DNA of 64,000 nucleotides, from positions 447,684-511,683 of the forward strand of contig NZ_WAJT01000003.1 of assembly GCF_009650605.1 (NCBI RefSeq), given 5' to 3'. This DNA is from Labrenzia sp. CE80. GTDB lineage: Bacteria; Pseudomonadota; Alphaproteobacteria; Rhizobiales; Stappiaceae. Made by a program: the position numbers and the translations under genes. The first letter of the stretch is position 1. Each line of letters starts with the position of its first letter. The notes beneath the pieces are model-generated. The model saw nothing but the letters and a program-made list of their open reading frames with translations. It had not been told where the DNA came from and ran no database searches. Shown piece after piece: positions 43,868-53,235 of this stretch.

Positions 43868-44854
43868 CTATCGCAGTTTCGGGTTCAGGGCGTCGCGTAG
43901 CCAATCGCCCAGAAGGTTGACGTTGAGAACCAGCAGCGCCAGGGCAAGCCCTGGGAAGATCGCGATCCACCACTCACCGGAGTAAAGGAAGTCGTTGCCG
44001 ATGGAGATCAGCGTGCCCAACGAAGGCTGGGTGGGCGGCATGCCGACACCGAGGAACGACAGCGTTGCTTCAGTCACGATCGCCAAGGCCAGGTTGATCG
44101 TGGCGATAACGAGCACCGGCCCGGTAACGTTGGGCAGGATATGACGGACCATGATGATCACTGACGGAATGCCGATCACTCGTGCTGCCTGAACATATTC
44201 CTTGTTCTTTTCCACCATGGTCGAGCCGCGCACCGTGCGGGCGTATTGAACCCAAAAGGAGAGCGCGAGGGAAAAGATCAGGATCCAGAACGAGAAGACT
44301 TCGCGGTCGATGCCGCCGAAGATTCCGCGCGCTGCCCCGTCTACGAGAAGCGCGATCAGGATCGCAGGGAAGGTCAGCTGAATGTCGGCGATGCGCATGA
44401 TGACGGCATCCACGCGCCCACCCATATAGCCTGCAACTAGACCAAGGCTGATGCCGAGAACAGCTGCCGCGATCACCGAGCAAAAGCCGACGATCAGCGA
44501 GATCCGCATGCCGTAAAAAATGCCGGACAGCAGGTCGCGACCCTGATCGTCTGTTCCCAGGACGAAACGCGGATCTGCATATTCCATCCAGACCGGCGGT
44601 ACGCGGGCGTCCATGATCGATAGCGTGGCCAGATCAAAGGGATCATGAGGCGAAATCCAGGGAGCGAGGAACGCCAGCAGAAACAAGGCCGCAGTTCCCA
44701 GTGCGGCTGCGACCGTCACCTTTGACCGCAGGAACGAGTGAAAGATGTCGCTGTCCAGGAATGCAGACATGCTGCTGCGCCGGGGTTCGGTCGACGCTTC
44801 CGGAGTTCTGTCTGCGACCGCGGCCTTGACGTCTTCGTTGCCGAATAAAGGCAT
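43868..44854 (-). CDS. Peptide ABC transporter permease, DppC type
   Basis: A 328-residue inner-membrane subunit with an N-terminal cytoplasmic stretch of about 45 residues and six helices. It contains the OppC N-terminal region (APWISPHDPFDLATLS), LGTDDQGRDLLSGIFYGMRISLIVG and the EAA loop EYVQAARVIGIPSVIIMVRHILPN. It pairs with the DppB-type permease 13 bases upstream in the same operon. Confidence 0.94.
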   Translation of the reverse strand: MPLFGNEDVKAAVADRTPEASTEPRRSSMSAFLDSDIFHSFLRSKVTVAAALGTAALFLLAFLAPWISPHDPFDLATLSIMDARVPPVWMEYADPRFVLGTDDQGRDLLSGIFYGMRISLIVGFCSVIAAAVLGISLGLVAGYMGGRVDAVIMRIADIQLTFPAILIALLVDGAARGIFGGIDREVFSFWILIFSLALSFWVQYARTVRGSTMVEKNKEYVQAARVIGIPSVIIMVRHILPNVTGPVLVIATINLALAIVTEATLSFLGVGMPPTQPSLGTLISIGNDFLYSGEWWIAIFPGLALALLVLNVNLLGDWLRDALNPKLR

Positions 44855-44867
44855 AATGTTTCTCCGC

Positions 44868-45842
44868 TCAGGCCCGTCCGATCCGCAGACGCGGGTCGAT
44901 CACGAAATACAGGATGTCGACGATGAAGTTGATCGCGACGAAAAGGAAAGCGGTCAAAAGCAGATAGGCTGCCATGATCGGTATGTCGACGTTCTGCACC
45001 GCTTGTAGGAACATCAGTCCCATCCCGGGCCATTGGAAAACCGTTTCCGTGATGGTTGCAAAGGCGATGATAGAGCCGAGCTGCAGGCCTGTGATGGTAA
45101 TGACCGGGACCATCGTGTTTTTGAGCGCATGGCGAAAATGCACGATCCTGTCGGGCAAGCCACGGGCTCTTGCGAACTTGATGTAGTCCGTTCGAATGAC
45201 CTCTAGCATCTCTGCGCGGATCAACCGCATGATGAGTGTCATCTGGTAAAGGCCTAGGGTGATCGACGGCAGTACCAGCGCTTTCAGGCCAGAGACTGTG
45301 AGGAAGCCGGTGGTCCACCAGGAACCGACCTCGACAACCTCGCCGCGGCCAAAGCTGGGCAGCCACTGTAAGGTCACGGAAAACAGGAAAATCAGAAGAA
45401 TGCCGATGAAAAAGGTCGGCAGGGAAATGCCGACCAGCGAGACCGACAGGAACAGTTTGGACAGAGCTGCTTCTCGGTTCAGTCCAGCATAAATGCCCAT
45501 GGGAATGCCAACGACCAAGGCGAACAAGGCGGACATGAAACTGAGCTCAAGCGTCGCCGGAATTCGTTTGGCGAACAGGTCCGAAACTGGTTGTCTGAAT
45601 TGATAGGAAGTTCCGAAGTCGAACTGCGCGGCGTTGGTTACGAACCGGAAAAACTGGACGGGGATCGGGTCATTGAGCCCAAGTCGCTCGCGCAAGGCTT
45701 CGCGTTCCTCGATGGATGTCTCGATGCCGACCATCTGGTTGACCGGGTCGCCGACAAAACGAAACAGCGTGAACGCGAGCAGTGCAACGACCAACATGAC
45801 AATCATCGCCTGCAGCAGGCGACGTATTGCAAAACCAAACAT
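44868..45842 (-). CDS. Peptide ABC transporter permease, DppB type
   Basis: A 324-residue permease from the ATG at 45842 (MFGFAIRRLLQAMIVML, the usual DppB beginning). It has six helices, the conserved GLNDPIPVQFFRF and FGTSYQFRQPV, and the EAA loop DYIKFARARGLPDRIVHFRHALKN. Frames reaching 45869 or 45977 are open, but the longest overlaps the binding-protein gene. It forms the import channel with the DppC-type partner. Confidence 0.93.
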   Translation of the reverse strand: MFGFAIRRLLQAMIVMLVVALLAFTLFRFVGDPVNQMVGIETSIEEREALRERLGLNDPIPVQFFRFVTNAAQFDFGTSYQFRQPVSDLFAKRIPATLELSFMSALFALVVGIPMGIYAGLNREAALSKLFLSVSLVGISLPTFFIGILLIFLFSVTLQWLPSFGRGEVVEVGSWWTTGFLTVSGLKALVLPSITLGLYQMTLIMRLIRAEMLEVIRTDYIKFARARGLPDRIVHFRHALKNTMVPVITITGLQLGSIIAFATITETVFQWPGMGLMFLQAVQNVDIPIMAAYLLLTAFLFVAINFIVDILYFVIDPRLRIGRA

Positions 45843-45903
45843 GGCGGCTCTTTCCAGGAAATTGGCCATGCCCCCAGCCTGCGCCGGGAGCATGGTGATT
45901 GAT

Positions 45904-47490
45904 TTAGTTCTTGGTGACGAACCGGAAGTGGAACTGGTTGTCAGCGCGCTGGGCGAGCTCGACACCTTCAGCAACACCCCATGCCAGACCCTGCTGATGA
46001 AGCGGGATGTGAGCCACGTCGTTGTTGGAGAGGGTATAGGCCTCAGCGATCAGGGCGTCACGCTTGTCCGGATCATTTTCGACCAGGATCTTGTCTGCGA
46101 GAGCGTCGACTTCGGCGCTGCAGTAGCCGCCGAGGTTGAAAGCACCGCCATTGCCGGCTTCGTCACGGCACTGGATCAGGTTGTCCAGGATGTTCCAGCT
46201 GTCGAAGGAGCCGGGGGTCCAGCCGAGCAAGTAGAAGGAAGTGTCGAAACCGCCGGAAGCCAGAACCTTGGCGAAATACTTCGCCTTCGGCTGTGCGTTC
46301 AGGTCAACTGTGACGCCAATACGCGCCAGCATGGAGGCAACCGCCTGACAAATGGCTTCGTCGTTGACGTAGCGATCGTTCGGGCAGTCCATGCCAACGG
46401 AGAATCCGTCGCCATAACCGGCTTCGGTAAGAAGCGCCTTGGCTGCATCCGGGTCATAGGGAAGACGTTCGAAGTCGCCGGACTTGGCGAACAGGAACGG
46501 CGAAATCATGATTGCGGACGGTGTGGACAGGTCGCGCATGATCTTCCGCTTGATGCCTTCGATGTCGATGGCCTGGTAGAACGCCTTGCGGACGCGAATG
46601 TCCTTGAATGGGTTCTTGCCCTTGACGTCCGAATAGATCAGCTCGTCACGCATCTGGTCCATGCCAAGGAAGATGGTGCGTAGCTCGGGACCTGTCATTG
46701 CCATGGTACCGGCATTGTCATTGACGCGTTTCACGTCCTGAACCGGGATCGGATAGACCATGTCTAGCTCGCCGGACAGCAGTGCTGCAACACGGGTCGC
46801 GTCGGAGCCGATTGGTGTGAATTCAACACCATCCAGGTTGTGCGTTGCTTCATCCCACCAACCGTCATACTTCTCGTAGACGGTCTTTACGCCCGGCTCG
46901 TGGCTGACAAGCTTGAAGGGCCCAGTGCCATTGGCATGCAAAGCGGCGTAGTTCGGAGTGGTGTCGGAAGCAGAGGTGATGGCCACGGCATCGTTTGCCT
47001 CAGTCCATTCCTTGTCCATGATGTACCAGGTGTCCCATTCGTAGTGAAGAATGGGGTTTGGTCCAGGCAGGACGAAGTCGACCGTATAATCATCAACGAT
47101 CTCGACCTTCACGTCGCTTCCAACGCGCTTGGCAAGGTCGGAGCCTTCGCCATGCAGACGCTCTACGGAGAACGCTACATCTTCAGCTGTGAAATCGTTG
47201 CCGTTGTGGAATTTCACGCCTTCGCGCAGATGAAAACGCCAGCGGTTCGGCTCAACCACTTCCCAGCTCTCTGCAAGGGAAGGTTCGATTTCCAGGTTTT
47301 CATTACGGCGAGTCAGACCTTCATACACGTTGCCGAGTGCCGACAGCGTGAAGGTCTCGTTCAAGCTGTATGGATCCAGCTGGTTCAAGGCGCCCTGAAA
47401 TGCAAATTTCAAGGTTTCTGCGTGGGCCGCCGAAGCAGTCAGGCCGGAGGCCAAGATGGCCGAGGCAAGTCCCAGATTGAGTTTGTTCAT
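45904..47490 (-). CDS. Peptide ABC transporter substrate-binding protein (family 5)
   Basis: A 528-residue periplasmic binding protein with a signal peptide ending SAAHAE. Family 5 hallmarks are LKFAFQGALNQLDPYSLNETF, YEGLTRRNENLEIEPSLAESWEV, WRFHLREGVKFHNGNDFTAEDV and TVDLNAQPKAKYF. Ligands in this family include di- and oligopeptides, opines, nickel chelates and glutathione; the ligand here is not readable. GAGGGGAA precedes the ATG at 47490. It is first in the operon with the two permeases and fused ATPase, and an ArgE-like gene lies directly upstream. Confidence 0.94.
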   Translation of the reverse strand: MNKLNLGLASAILASGLTASAAHAETLKFAFQGALNQLDPYSLNETFTLSALGNVYEGLTRRNENLEIEPSLAESWEVVEPNRWRFHLREGVKFHNGNDFTAEDVAFSVERLHGEGSDLAKRVGSDVKVEIVDDYTVDFVLPGPNPILHYEWDTWYIMDKEWTEANDAVAITSASDTTPNYAALHANGTGPFKLVSHEPGVKTVYEKYDGWWDEATHNLDGVEFTPIGSDATRVAALLSGELDMVYPIPVQDVKRVNDNAGTMAMTGPELRTIFLGMDQMRDELIYSDVKGKNPFKDIRVRKAFYQAIDIEGIKRKIMRDLSTPSAIMISPFLFAKSGDFERLPYDPDAAKALLTEAGYGDGFSVGMDCPNDRYVNDEAICQAVASMLARIGVTVDLNAQPKAKYFAKVLASGGFDTSFYLLGWTPGSFDSWNILDNLIQCRDEAGNGGAFNLGGYCSAEVDALADKILVENDPDKRDALIAEAYTLSNNDVAHIPLHQQGLAWGVAEGVELAQRADNQFHFRFVTKN

Positions 47491-47637
47491 GTTCCCCTCG
47501 CGGTGTTCCGGTTTCCGGATTTGCAAGCCCCGCAGCCGGGGCTCGAACTTGGACGCAGAAACGACGATCTGCGATAAATTTCAGCATGCATCATGGCGCG
47601 TCATTTTTTGGCAGTCCACCCCTATCTCGAAGAAATT

Positions 47638-48795
47638 TCAAGACAATTTCGTTCGTAACCGTTCGAGAAAAGCCTGGCACTTGTCGAGTTCCGCAACGTC
47701 TATAAACTCATCGGGCTGGTGCGCCTGGTCGATGGATCCGGGACCGCAAACCACGCTGGAAAGACCTCGCTCCTGAAACTGCCCGCCTTCCGTTGCGTAG
47801 ACCACGACGTGGCTCGCATTGTCGCCGGTGAGCTGTCGCACAAGTTCCTCGGCCGGGCCGTTTTCCTCAGGTCTCAAACCTGGAACATCGGCCGTCTCCG
47901 TCACCTCGATATCACATGCCTCAGAGATCGCTTTCATGCCCGGGAGCACGTCCTCTTCGACGAAGCGAAGGTACCGCGCGACCCATTCTTCACCGCTCTC
48001 GGTCGGCAGAAGACGAATGTCCGTGACGAACTCGCATTCAGCGGCCGTGATGTTATGGGCGCTGCCACCTTTGATCGTGCCGCAATGGAGCGTCGTGTAA
48101 GGTGGATCGAAGGCGCAGTCCGGATCGGCCCGTTCCTTGTTCTCTGCGGTGCGGGCATCCATCCAGGAAATTAGCCGGGCTGCCACCGAGATTGCAGAAA
48201 CCCCACGGTCCAACTGGCTGGAGTGAACAGAATGGCCGAGGATACGGGTCTTCAGCACCTTGATGCCCTTGTGGCCCGTGACGACCTGCATGTTGGTCGG
48301 TTCCCCAACTATGACACACCGCGGCTTCAGCCCCGCTTCAAGCATCCGGTCGATCATCGGTGGCGCACCGAGACAGCCAACTTCCTCATCATAGGAAAGG
48401 GCGATGTGAATAGGGGCCTTGAGGTTTGCTTCCAGCATGTTCGGCACGTCGGCGAGCACGCTTGCGGCAAACCCTTTCATGTCGGCAGAGCCCCGTCCGT
48501 AAAGCCTTCCGTTGTCCTCACGCAAAACAAAGGGATCCGACGTCCAGTCCTGTCCGACGACCGGAACCACATCCGTATGGGCTGACAGCACCACACCCCC
48601 ATCCACACCAGGACCGATGGTCGCAAAAAGGGCTGCCTTTTGACCGGTCTCGTCATAGACACGGGTGGAGGCAATGTCATTGTCGGCTAGATAGGTCTCG
48701 ACAAAGTCGATCAGATCGAGATTGCTGCGATCGGAAACAGTTGGAAAGCTGACGAGTTTCGCCAGCATTTCGATTGGGGAATAGCGGGTTGCCAA
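47638..48795 (-). CDS. argE: Acetylornithine deacetylase (ArgE/M20 family)
   Basis: A 385-residue M20 metallopeptidase-fold amidase. Zinc-site residues are in VVLSAHTDVVPV, GRGSADMKGF, YDEEVGCLG, VGEPTN and the late DQAHQPDEFI. The C-terminal dimer domain is intact. ArgE removes acetyl from N2-acetylornithine, but M20 relatives act on other N-acyl amino acids or peptides, and the adjacent peptide importer makes such a role plausible. A TTG start at 48795 is preferred because GGAGG lies 5 bases upstream; GTG at 48801 overlaps that site. Confidence 0.82.
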   Translation of the reverse strand: MATRYSPIEMLAKLVSFPTVSDRSNLDLIDFVETYLADNDIASTRVYDETGQKAALFATIGPGVDGGVVLSAHTDVVPVVGQDWTSDPFVLREDNGRLYGRGSADMKGFAASVLADVPNMLEANLKAPIHIALSYDEEVGCLGAPPMIDRMLEAGLKPRCVIVGEPTNMQVVTGHKGIKVLKTRILGHSVHSSQLDRGVSAISVAARLISWMDARTAENKERADPDCAFDPPYTTLHCGTIKGGSAHNITAAECEFVTDIRLLPTESGEEWVARYLRFVEEDVLPGMKAISEACDIEVTETADVPGLRPEENGPAEELVRQLTGDNASHVVVYATEGGQFQERGLSSVVCGPGSIDQAHQPDEFIDVAELDKCQAFLERLRTKLS

Positions 48796-48887
48796 AGGCA
48801 CCTCCGGCGTGAAGAGAGTGGATGTGGCCGAAGCATCAGGGCCGACGCGAGAATGAGACCCTTTGCGCGTCTCTTTTTCAAGATCCT

Positions 48888-50609
48888 TTAGAGACTGGTG
48901 TTTTGTGCTTGGGAAGGGGCGCTTGGCGTCTGTGTCTGGCCTTCAAACGGCCCAAAGTCCGAAAAGCAGACCACTTCCAGTGCGGCCTGACGTCCGCGCA
49001 CAACCACCGAACGGCGAGAGCTTTCGACCCCTGTGCTGACCGCAGCGACCTCCAATAGCTCACGTGAAATCGCAGCCATGGCGTTCTCTTCCTTGGCAAC
49101 GCCCTCAAGCCGGGCCGCTACATTGACCACATCTCCAAGTGCTGTCAGACCGGAGGCGGCACCGCTTTTGCCATCAAGTCCAATCCGGCCAAGGATGGCG
49201 ATCCCGCCGTGAAGGCCCACGGCAACCCGCAAGGGGGCATCGAGATGTCCGGCCAAATCGTCATTCACGCGTGTGAGTTCCGCGGACAAGTCGGCAAGCG
49301 TCGCCAGCGCCGAGTGCACCCCGGCTTCGAAGGAAGTTTCGACGCCATATAGGGCCATGATGCCGTCGCCCATGATCTTGTCGACCATGCCGCCGTTCTT
49401 ATTGATGATGCGGACAACACCGTCGACGTAGCGATTGAGAATGAACACCACGTCAAACGGCAGCTTGCCCTCGCTCAGTGATGTAAAGCCGCGCAGATCG
49501 ATGAACATGATTGCGATCTTTTGTTCGACGCCCCAGCGATAGCGATCCAGAAGGCCTTCCTCGCTGATGGCCCGCCCGGCGGAAAACAGCGGCCGGACCG
49601 TCATGTCGGATGTCGGACGAATCTGGCAGGCGAGCCGGACATTGCTGCTGGCTCCGATGCGTTTGAGGACCTGAGCCTCGGTGCTTCCCGGGTCTTTGAT
49701 CGTAGCCTGTCCCGACAAGATAAGTGTTCGGCAGGTTGAGCAGCGCGCCCGCCCGCCGCAGATCGACATGTGCGGAATGCCCTTCATCCGGCTGATCTCC
49801 AGAAGCGTCGGACCGGGAACCGTCTTGATCGTTCGGGTGTCGAGATAGCGAATGGAAATGCGATGACGCAGGGCGTCTACGATCTTGCGTAGAATGAAAA
49901 ACAGAACGAGCCCGGCTGCGATCGCATAGAAAACGCCCCTCGCAGCTTCCGTGATCGTAAGAAGCTCGGCCTGCTGGGCTGCGGTTATGTTGACTTTGAC
50001 TTGGCCTTCGAGGACGAGCCGGCGCGCGGCGGAAATCCAGCCTGTGAGAGAGAGCAGGGGAATCATGACGGCGAGGAGGAAGAGTGGAGCCCTGATTGCG
50101 GCATACCAGCTCTTCATTCTCAGCCAGTAGTGCAGTCCGATACAGCCGTGAAGCCAGACGATAACGAGAAGACTGCTTTGCAAAAAGGCGTGATTTGGCC
50201 AGAGAGCAGAAAGCGTGTGTTGATAGTCGATGTAGGAATTAAAGGCGGCTTCTGCGCCGCGTGTGGTGACAATGTGCTTGATCAAAACGTAAGGGATCAG
50301 AAGGCCAAGGACGATCTGGACAGCCTCCCAGACGGGCATCTTGAATGTTCTGCGTCTTGCGATTTTCCACAATGCCAGGGCGACGTGAGTGGTCAGTGCA
50401 TTATAGAGAACCCAGCTGCCAATTTTTGAGTGCCAGATGGAATAGCGAAGGTCCTGCCCCCAATTCATGGCCGCCAGCGAAATATTGCCAAGCGCATGAT
50501 TGAGAAAATGCAGTGACACGAAAACAAACAGGACCAGCCCGGCGTAAAGACGAAGCTGTTGTTCAATGGAGCCTGCACCTGGCGGGTGCCGTTTCATCTT
50601 CGCGGTCAT
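48888..50609 (-). CDS. Membrane class III adenylate cyclase with ferredoxin domain (CyaC-like)
   Basis: A 573-residue multidomain protein. Residues 15-245 hold about six helices with histidines H34, H38, H75, H112, H154 and H160 placed like haem ligands of quinone-reactive cytochrome b anchors. Residues 255-340 are a [2Fe-2S] ferredoxin domain with C284, C290, C293 and C328. Residues 362-560 are a class III cyclase with metal aspartates D371 (FIDLRGFTSLSE) and D415 (KIMGDGIMALYG). S. meliloti CyaC is a redox-controlled cyclase with a dihaem membrane anchor; this protein probably senses quinone or redox state and makes cAMP. It is divergent from an FAD oxidase gene. Confidence 0.88.
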   Translation of the reverse strand: MTAKMKRHPPGAGSIEQQLRLYAGLVLFVFVSLHFLNHALGNISLAAMNWGQDLRYSIWHSKIGSWVLYNALTTHVALALWKIARRRTFKMPVWEAVQIVLGLLIPYVLIKHIVTTRGAEAAFNSYIDYQHTLSALWPNHAFLQSSLLVIVWLHGCIGLHYWLRMKSWYAAIRAPLFLLAVMIPLLSLTGWISAARRLVLEGQVKVNITAAQQAELLTITEAARGVFYAIAAGLVLFFILRKIVDALRHRISIRYLDTRTIKTVPGPTLLEISRMKGIPHMSICGGRARCSTCRTLILSGQATIKDPGSTEAQVLKRIGASSNVRLACQIRPTSDMTVRPLFSAGRAISEEGLLDRYRWGVEQKIAIMFIDLRGFTSLSEGKLPFDVVFILNRYVDGVVRIINKNGGMVDKIMGDGIMALYGVETSFEAGVHSALATLADLSAELTRVNDDLAGHLDAPLRVAVGLHGGIAILGRIGLDGKSGAASGLTALGDVVNVAARLEGVAKEENAMAAISRELLEVAAVSTGVESSRRSVVVRGRQAALEVVCFSDFGPFEGQTQTPSAPSQAQNTSL

Positions 50610-50729
50610 TGTCTGGAGGTGTCTTTCCGGTCTGGACCAAAATCTGGCGCACGCCTTGCTTTTGGAAGACGCTGCGCGGATTCTGACCGTCTTGCGCCCG
50701 GATGCAAGCCCCTCCCAGGAGAAATCCCA

Positions 50730-52076
50730 ATGGACTATTTGCCCGCACTGATTGCAGAGCTCGGCGGAATTGAAATCGCCGACGATGCGGCAACCTTGCG
50801 CCTGAAGAGTCGTGATTTCTTCTGGTTCTCTCCGCTGCTAAAGCGTCAGCTCGAAGACTGTCGAGGAGATGTGGTCGCAAGGCCGCGGAACATTGAAGAG
50901 GTGATGAAAATCGCGGCGGTTGTCGCGAAAACGCGCAGCAAGATCACTGTGCGTGGCGGTGGTACAGGTAACTATGGTCAGGCAGTGCCGCTTGAGGGCG
51001 GTGTCATTCTCGATATGGGAGCGCTGGATCGGGTGATCGCGCTCTCCCCGGGTATGGGGACGTTCGAGGCAGGCGCGACCATGCTCGAAATCGACAAGGC
51101 GTTGGCTCCAAAGGGCTGGGAACTGCGGTTTTACCCTTCAACAAGGAAGCAGGCGACAATCGGCGGGTTTGTCGCCGGCGGCGCTGCCGGAGCGGGCTCT
51201 TGCACATGGGGCCAGCTGTCCGATCCTGGCGCTGTCCTTGCCGTTGATGTTGTGACCATTGAAGAAGAGCCCCGAGTAATGTCCCTCGAAGGGTCTGATG
51301 TGCGCAAAGTGCTCCATGCCTATGGTGTCAACGGGATCATTGTCTCCGTGACGGTTCCCTTGACCCCTGCGCACCCCTGGGCGGAGAGGATCGTGGCCTT
51401 TCCGACGCTTAAAGAGGCGGCGGCTTTCGGGCAGGCATTTACCGAAGCGGACGGCATTGCGAAAAAGCTCGTGTCGGTCTTCGATCCGCAGATACCGCCT
51501 AAGCTGGGACGGGTCGGCAAACTCGTGCCCAAGGGGAAAGCTGCGGCGATCGTGATGGTCAGTGAACCTCAGGCAGGTGCGATGGCCGAGATCGCTCGGC
51601 TTCACAATGGCGATGTGGTTTTTGAACGGGGAGCAAAGGAGGCGGAAAGCGCAGCCTTTGAGGGTCACGGAACTTACGGACCCCTTTATGAATACACCTG
51701 GAACCACACCACGCTGCATGCCCTGAAGCGCGATCCGGCCATAACCTATCTGCAGGTCAAGTTTCTGCCCGAAAACAATCTGGAGATCGTGAACCGGGTG
51801 GCGTCGGAGTTTGGTGATGAAGTTCAGCTTCACCTTGAGTTTCAACGGCGTTTCGGCCGCGTGACCTGCTCTGCCCTGCCGCTTGTGAGCTATTCGACAG
51901 ACGAGCGGCTATATGAGGTGATTGAGCGGATTGAAGCCCTCGGAGCTCAGGTCTCCAATCCCCATACCTATGTTCTGGACAACGCGGGCTGGAAGAGGGT
52001 CGACGCGCCTCAGCCCGAGTTCAAGCGGATTGCCGATCCGCACGCACTGATGAACCCGGGCAAGCTGGTCTCATAG
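50730..52076 (+). CDS. FAD-binding oxidase (GlcD/VAO family)
   Basis: A 448-residue flavoenzyme of the vanillyl-alcohol-oxidase fold. The FAD domain reads ARPRNIEEVMKIAAVVAKTR, VRGGGTGNYGQAVPLEGGVILDM and ATIGGFVAGGAAGAGSCTWG; a C-terminal cap domain ends in DPHALMNPGKLVS. Relatives oxidise 2-hydroxy acids such as glycolate or D-lactate. No GlcE or GlcF subunit gene is adjacent. The ATG at 50730 has AGGAGA 8 bases upstream. Confidence 0.88.
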   Translation: MDYLPALIAELGGIEIADDAATLRLKSRDFFWFSPLLKRQLEDCRGDVVARPRNIEEVMKIAAVVAKTRSKITVRGGGTGNYGQAVPLEGGVILDMGALDRVIALSPGMGTFEAGATMLEIDKALAPKGWELRFYPSTRKQATIGGFVAGGAAGAGSCTWGQLSDPGAVLAVDVVTIEEEPRVMSLEGSDVRKVLHAYGVNGIIVSVTVPLTPAHPWAERIVAFPTLKEAAAFGQAFTEADGIAKKLVSVFDPQIPPKLGRVGKLVPKGKAAAIVMVSEPQAGAMAEIARLHNGDVVFERGAKEAESAAFEGHGTYGPLYEYTWNHTTLHALKRDPAITYLQVKFLPENNLEIVNRVASEFGDEVQLHLEFQRRFGRVTCSALPLVSYSTDERLYEVIERIEALGAQVSNPHTYVLDNAGWKRVDAPQPEFKRIADPHALMNPGKLVS

Positions 52077-52175
52077 CTGTGCGGCTCCTCAGACCGGTTT
52101 TCCCCGGCCTTTCGGCAGGAGCCCTTGAAAGCTGTTGGCGGAGCGGCAAAGGTCCACCTCAAAGAGATCTAGAAC

Positions 52176-52547
52176 ATGGAGAGCGCTGTGAAGCTCTATG
52201 GCATTCGAAACTGCGACACTGTCAAGAAAGCCCGGAAATTCCTGGAGGAAGCCGGTGTCGACTACAGCTTTCACGATTACAAGAAAGAAGGTGTCGACGT
52301 GGACAAATTGGCTGTTTTCGTTTCAGAATTCGGCTGGGACACGGTCCTAAACAAAAAAGGCACCACTTGGCGCAAGCTCGATGACGATGTGAAGGAGAGC
52401 GTGACTGACGCCCAAAGTGCGATAGCGGTGATGATCGACAATCCATCAACCATCAAGCGGCCGATCGTTGAAGCGCAGGGCAAGAACTTTATCGGGTTCG
52501 ATCCCGTCGCCTGGGAAATGTCCCTCGAACTTGGCGAGCTGAAGTAA
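52176..52547 (+). CDS. ArsC/Spx-family reductase (YffB-like)
   Basis: A 123-residue thioredoxin-fold protein. KLYGIRNCDTVKKARKFLEEAG carries the single active cysteine of the ArsC family; the arsenate-binding arginines typical of true ArsC are not clear, and the C-terminal KRPIVEAQGKNFIGFD fits the YffB branch. It may use glutathione, but its substrate is unknown. It follows the FAD oxidase gene after 99 bases. Confidence 0.88.
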   Translation: MESAVKLYGIRNCDTVKKARKFLEEAGVDYSFHDYKKEGVDVDKLAVFVSEFGWDTVLNKKGTTWRKLDDDVKESVTDAQSAIAVMIDNPSTIKRPIVEAQGKNFIGFDPVAWEMSLELGELK

Positions 52548-52552
52548 GCGAC

Positions 52553-52969
52553 CTACCAGGTGCGTCTGGGACCGGTGTCGATGTGATAGTGGCCCGAAGA
52601 ATAATGCTTGTATCCGCCGACCTCGGGCTGTGCCTTCAAAAAGGCAACGACAGATGACGGGCTGCCACGGACGGAAAAGTCCACTGCGCGGCAGTTCAGG
52701 TGATAGGAATCTTTCGCTCCTCCCTTCCACCAGTTTTCCAGCCACCAGCGTTTGGTCGAGTGAACCTGGACAGAGCCGTAGCGCTTTGCGACCCGGTTGA
52801 GGACCTTCTTCAACTTGCGCGGCACGCACCAGGCCGTGTCGTTATAGGCAACCGCGCTATGGGATCCGGTCATCCAGCCGAACCCGGTCACGCCCGCAAC
52901 GCTTCCACACCCGGCAAGGGCGAGAGAAACGACGCTGATGATAATGATGGATCTGATACGCGAAACCAT
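52553..52969 (-). CDS. M15-like (DUF882) peptidase-fold lipoprotein
   Basis: A 138-residue putative lipoprotein with lipobox LALAGC. Its C-terminal half resembles DD-/LD-carboxypeptidases of the M15/YcbK type: SYHLNCRAVDFSVRG and YSSGHYHIDTGPRRTW supply the His, Asp and H-x-H metal ligands. It probably acts on peptidoglycan from the periplasmic side of a membrane. It is convergent with the ArsC-like gene, 5 bases apart. Confidence 0.82.
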   Translation of the reverse strand: MVSRIRSIIIISVVSLALAGCGSVAGVTGFGWMTGSHSAVAYNDTAWCVPRKLKKVLNRVAKRYGSVQVHSTKRWWLENWWKGGAKDSYHLNCRAVDFSVRGSPSSVVAFLKAQPEVGGYKHYSSGHYHIDTGPRRTW

Positions 52970-53235
52970 GAAGCAGACCACGTTTGAAATGGAGATTTGA
53001 GCTCCTATTTTCCGGCTATAAAGTTAAAATTGTCATGAAAAATGTGGTTAAGGCTCAAGCAAATCAGCGGCGCCAATGCCGAGGTTTGTTAAGAAATTCG
53101 GCAAGGCCGCACAACGATCTTGTGGCAGCGTCCAATTGCCTATGGCGGGGTATTTGCCGATACGCTAGGCATGAATGTTGAAAATCCGCCTCGTATCGCG
53201 CGGCCGGATCAAGATTGCTGTCAGGAAAAGTCCCA

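Noticed and set aside
52970..53235. Possible small gene in the gap before the aminotransferase
   Set aside because: The open frame from 52984 has no ribosome site, odd composition and no recognisable features.
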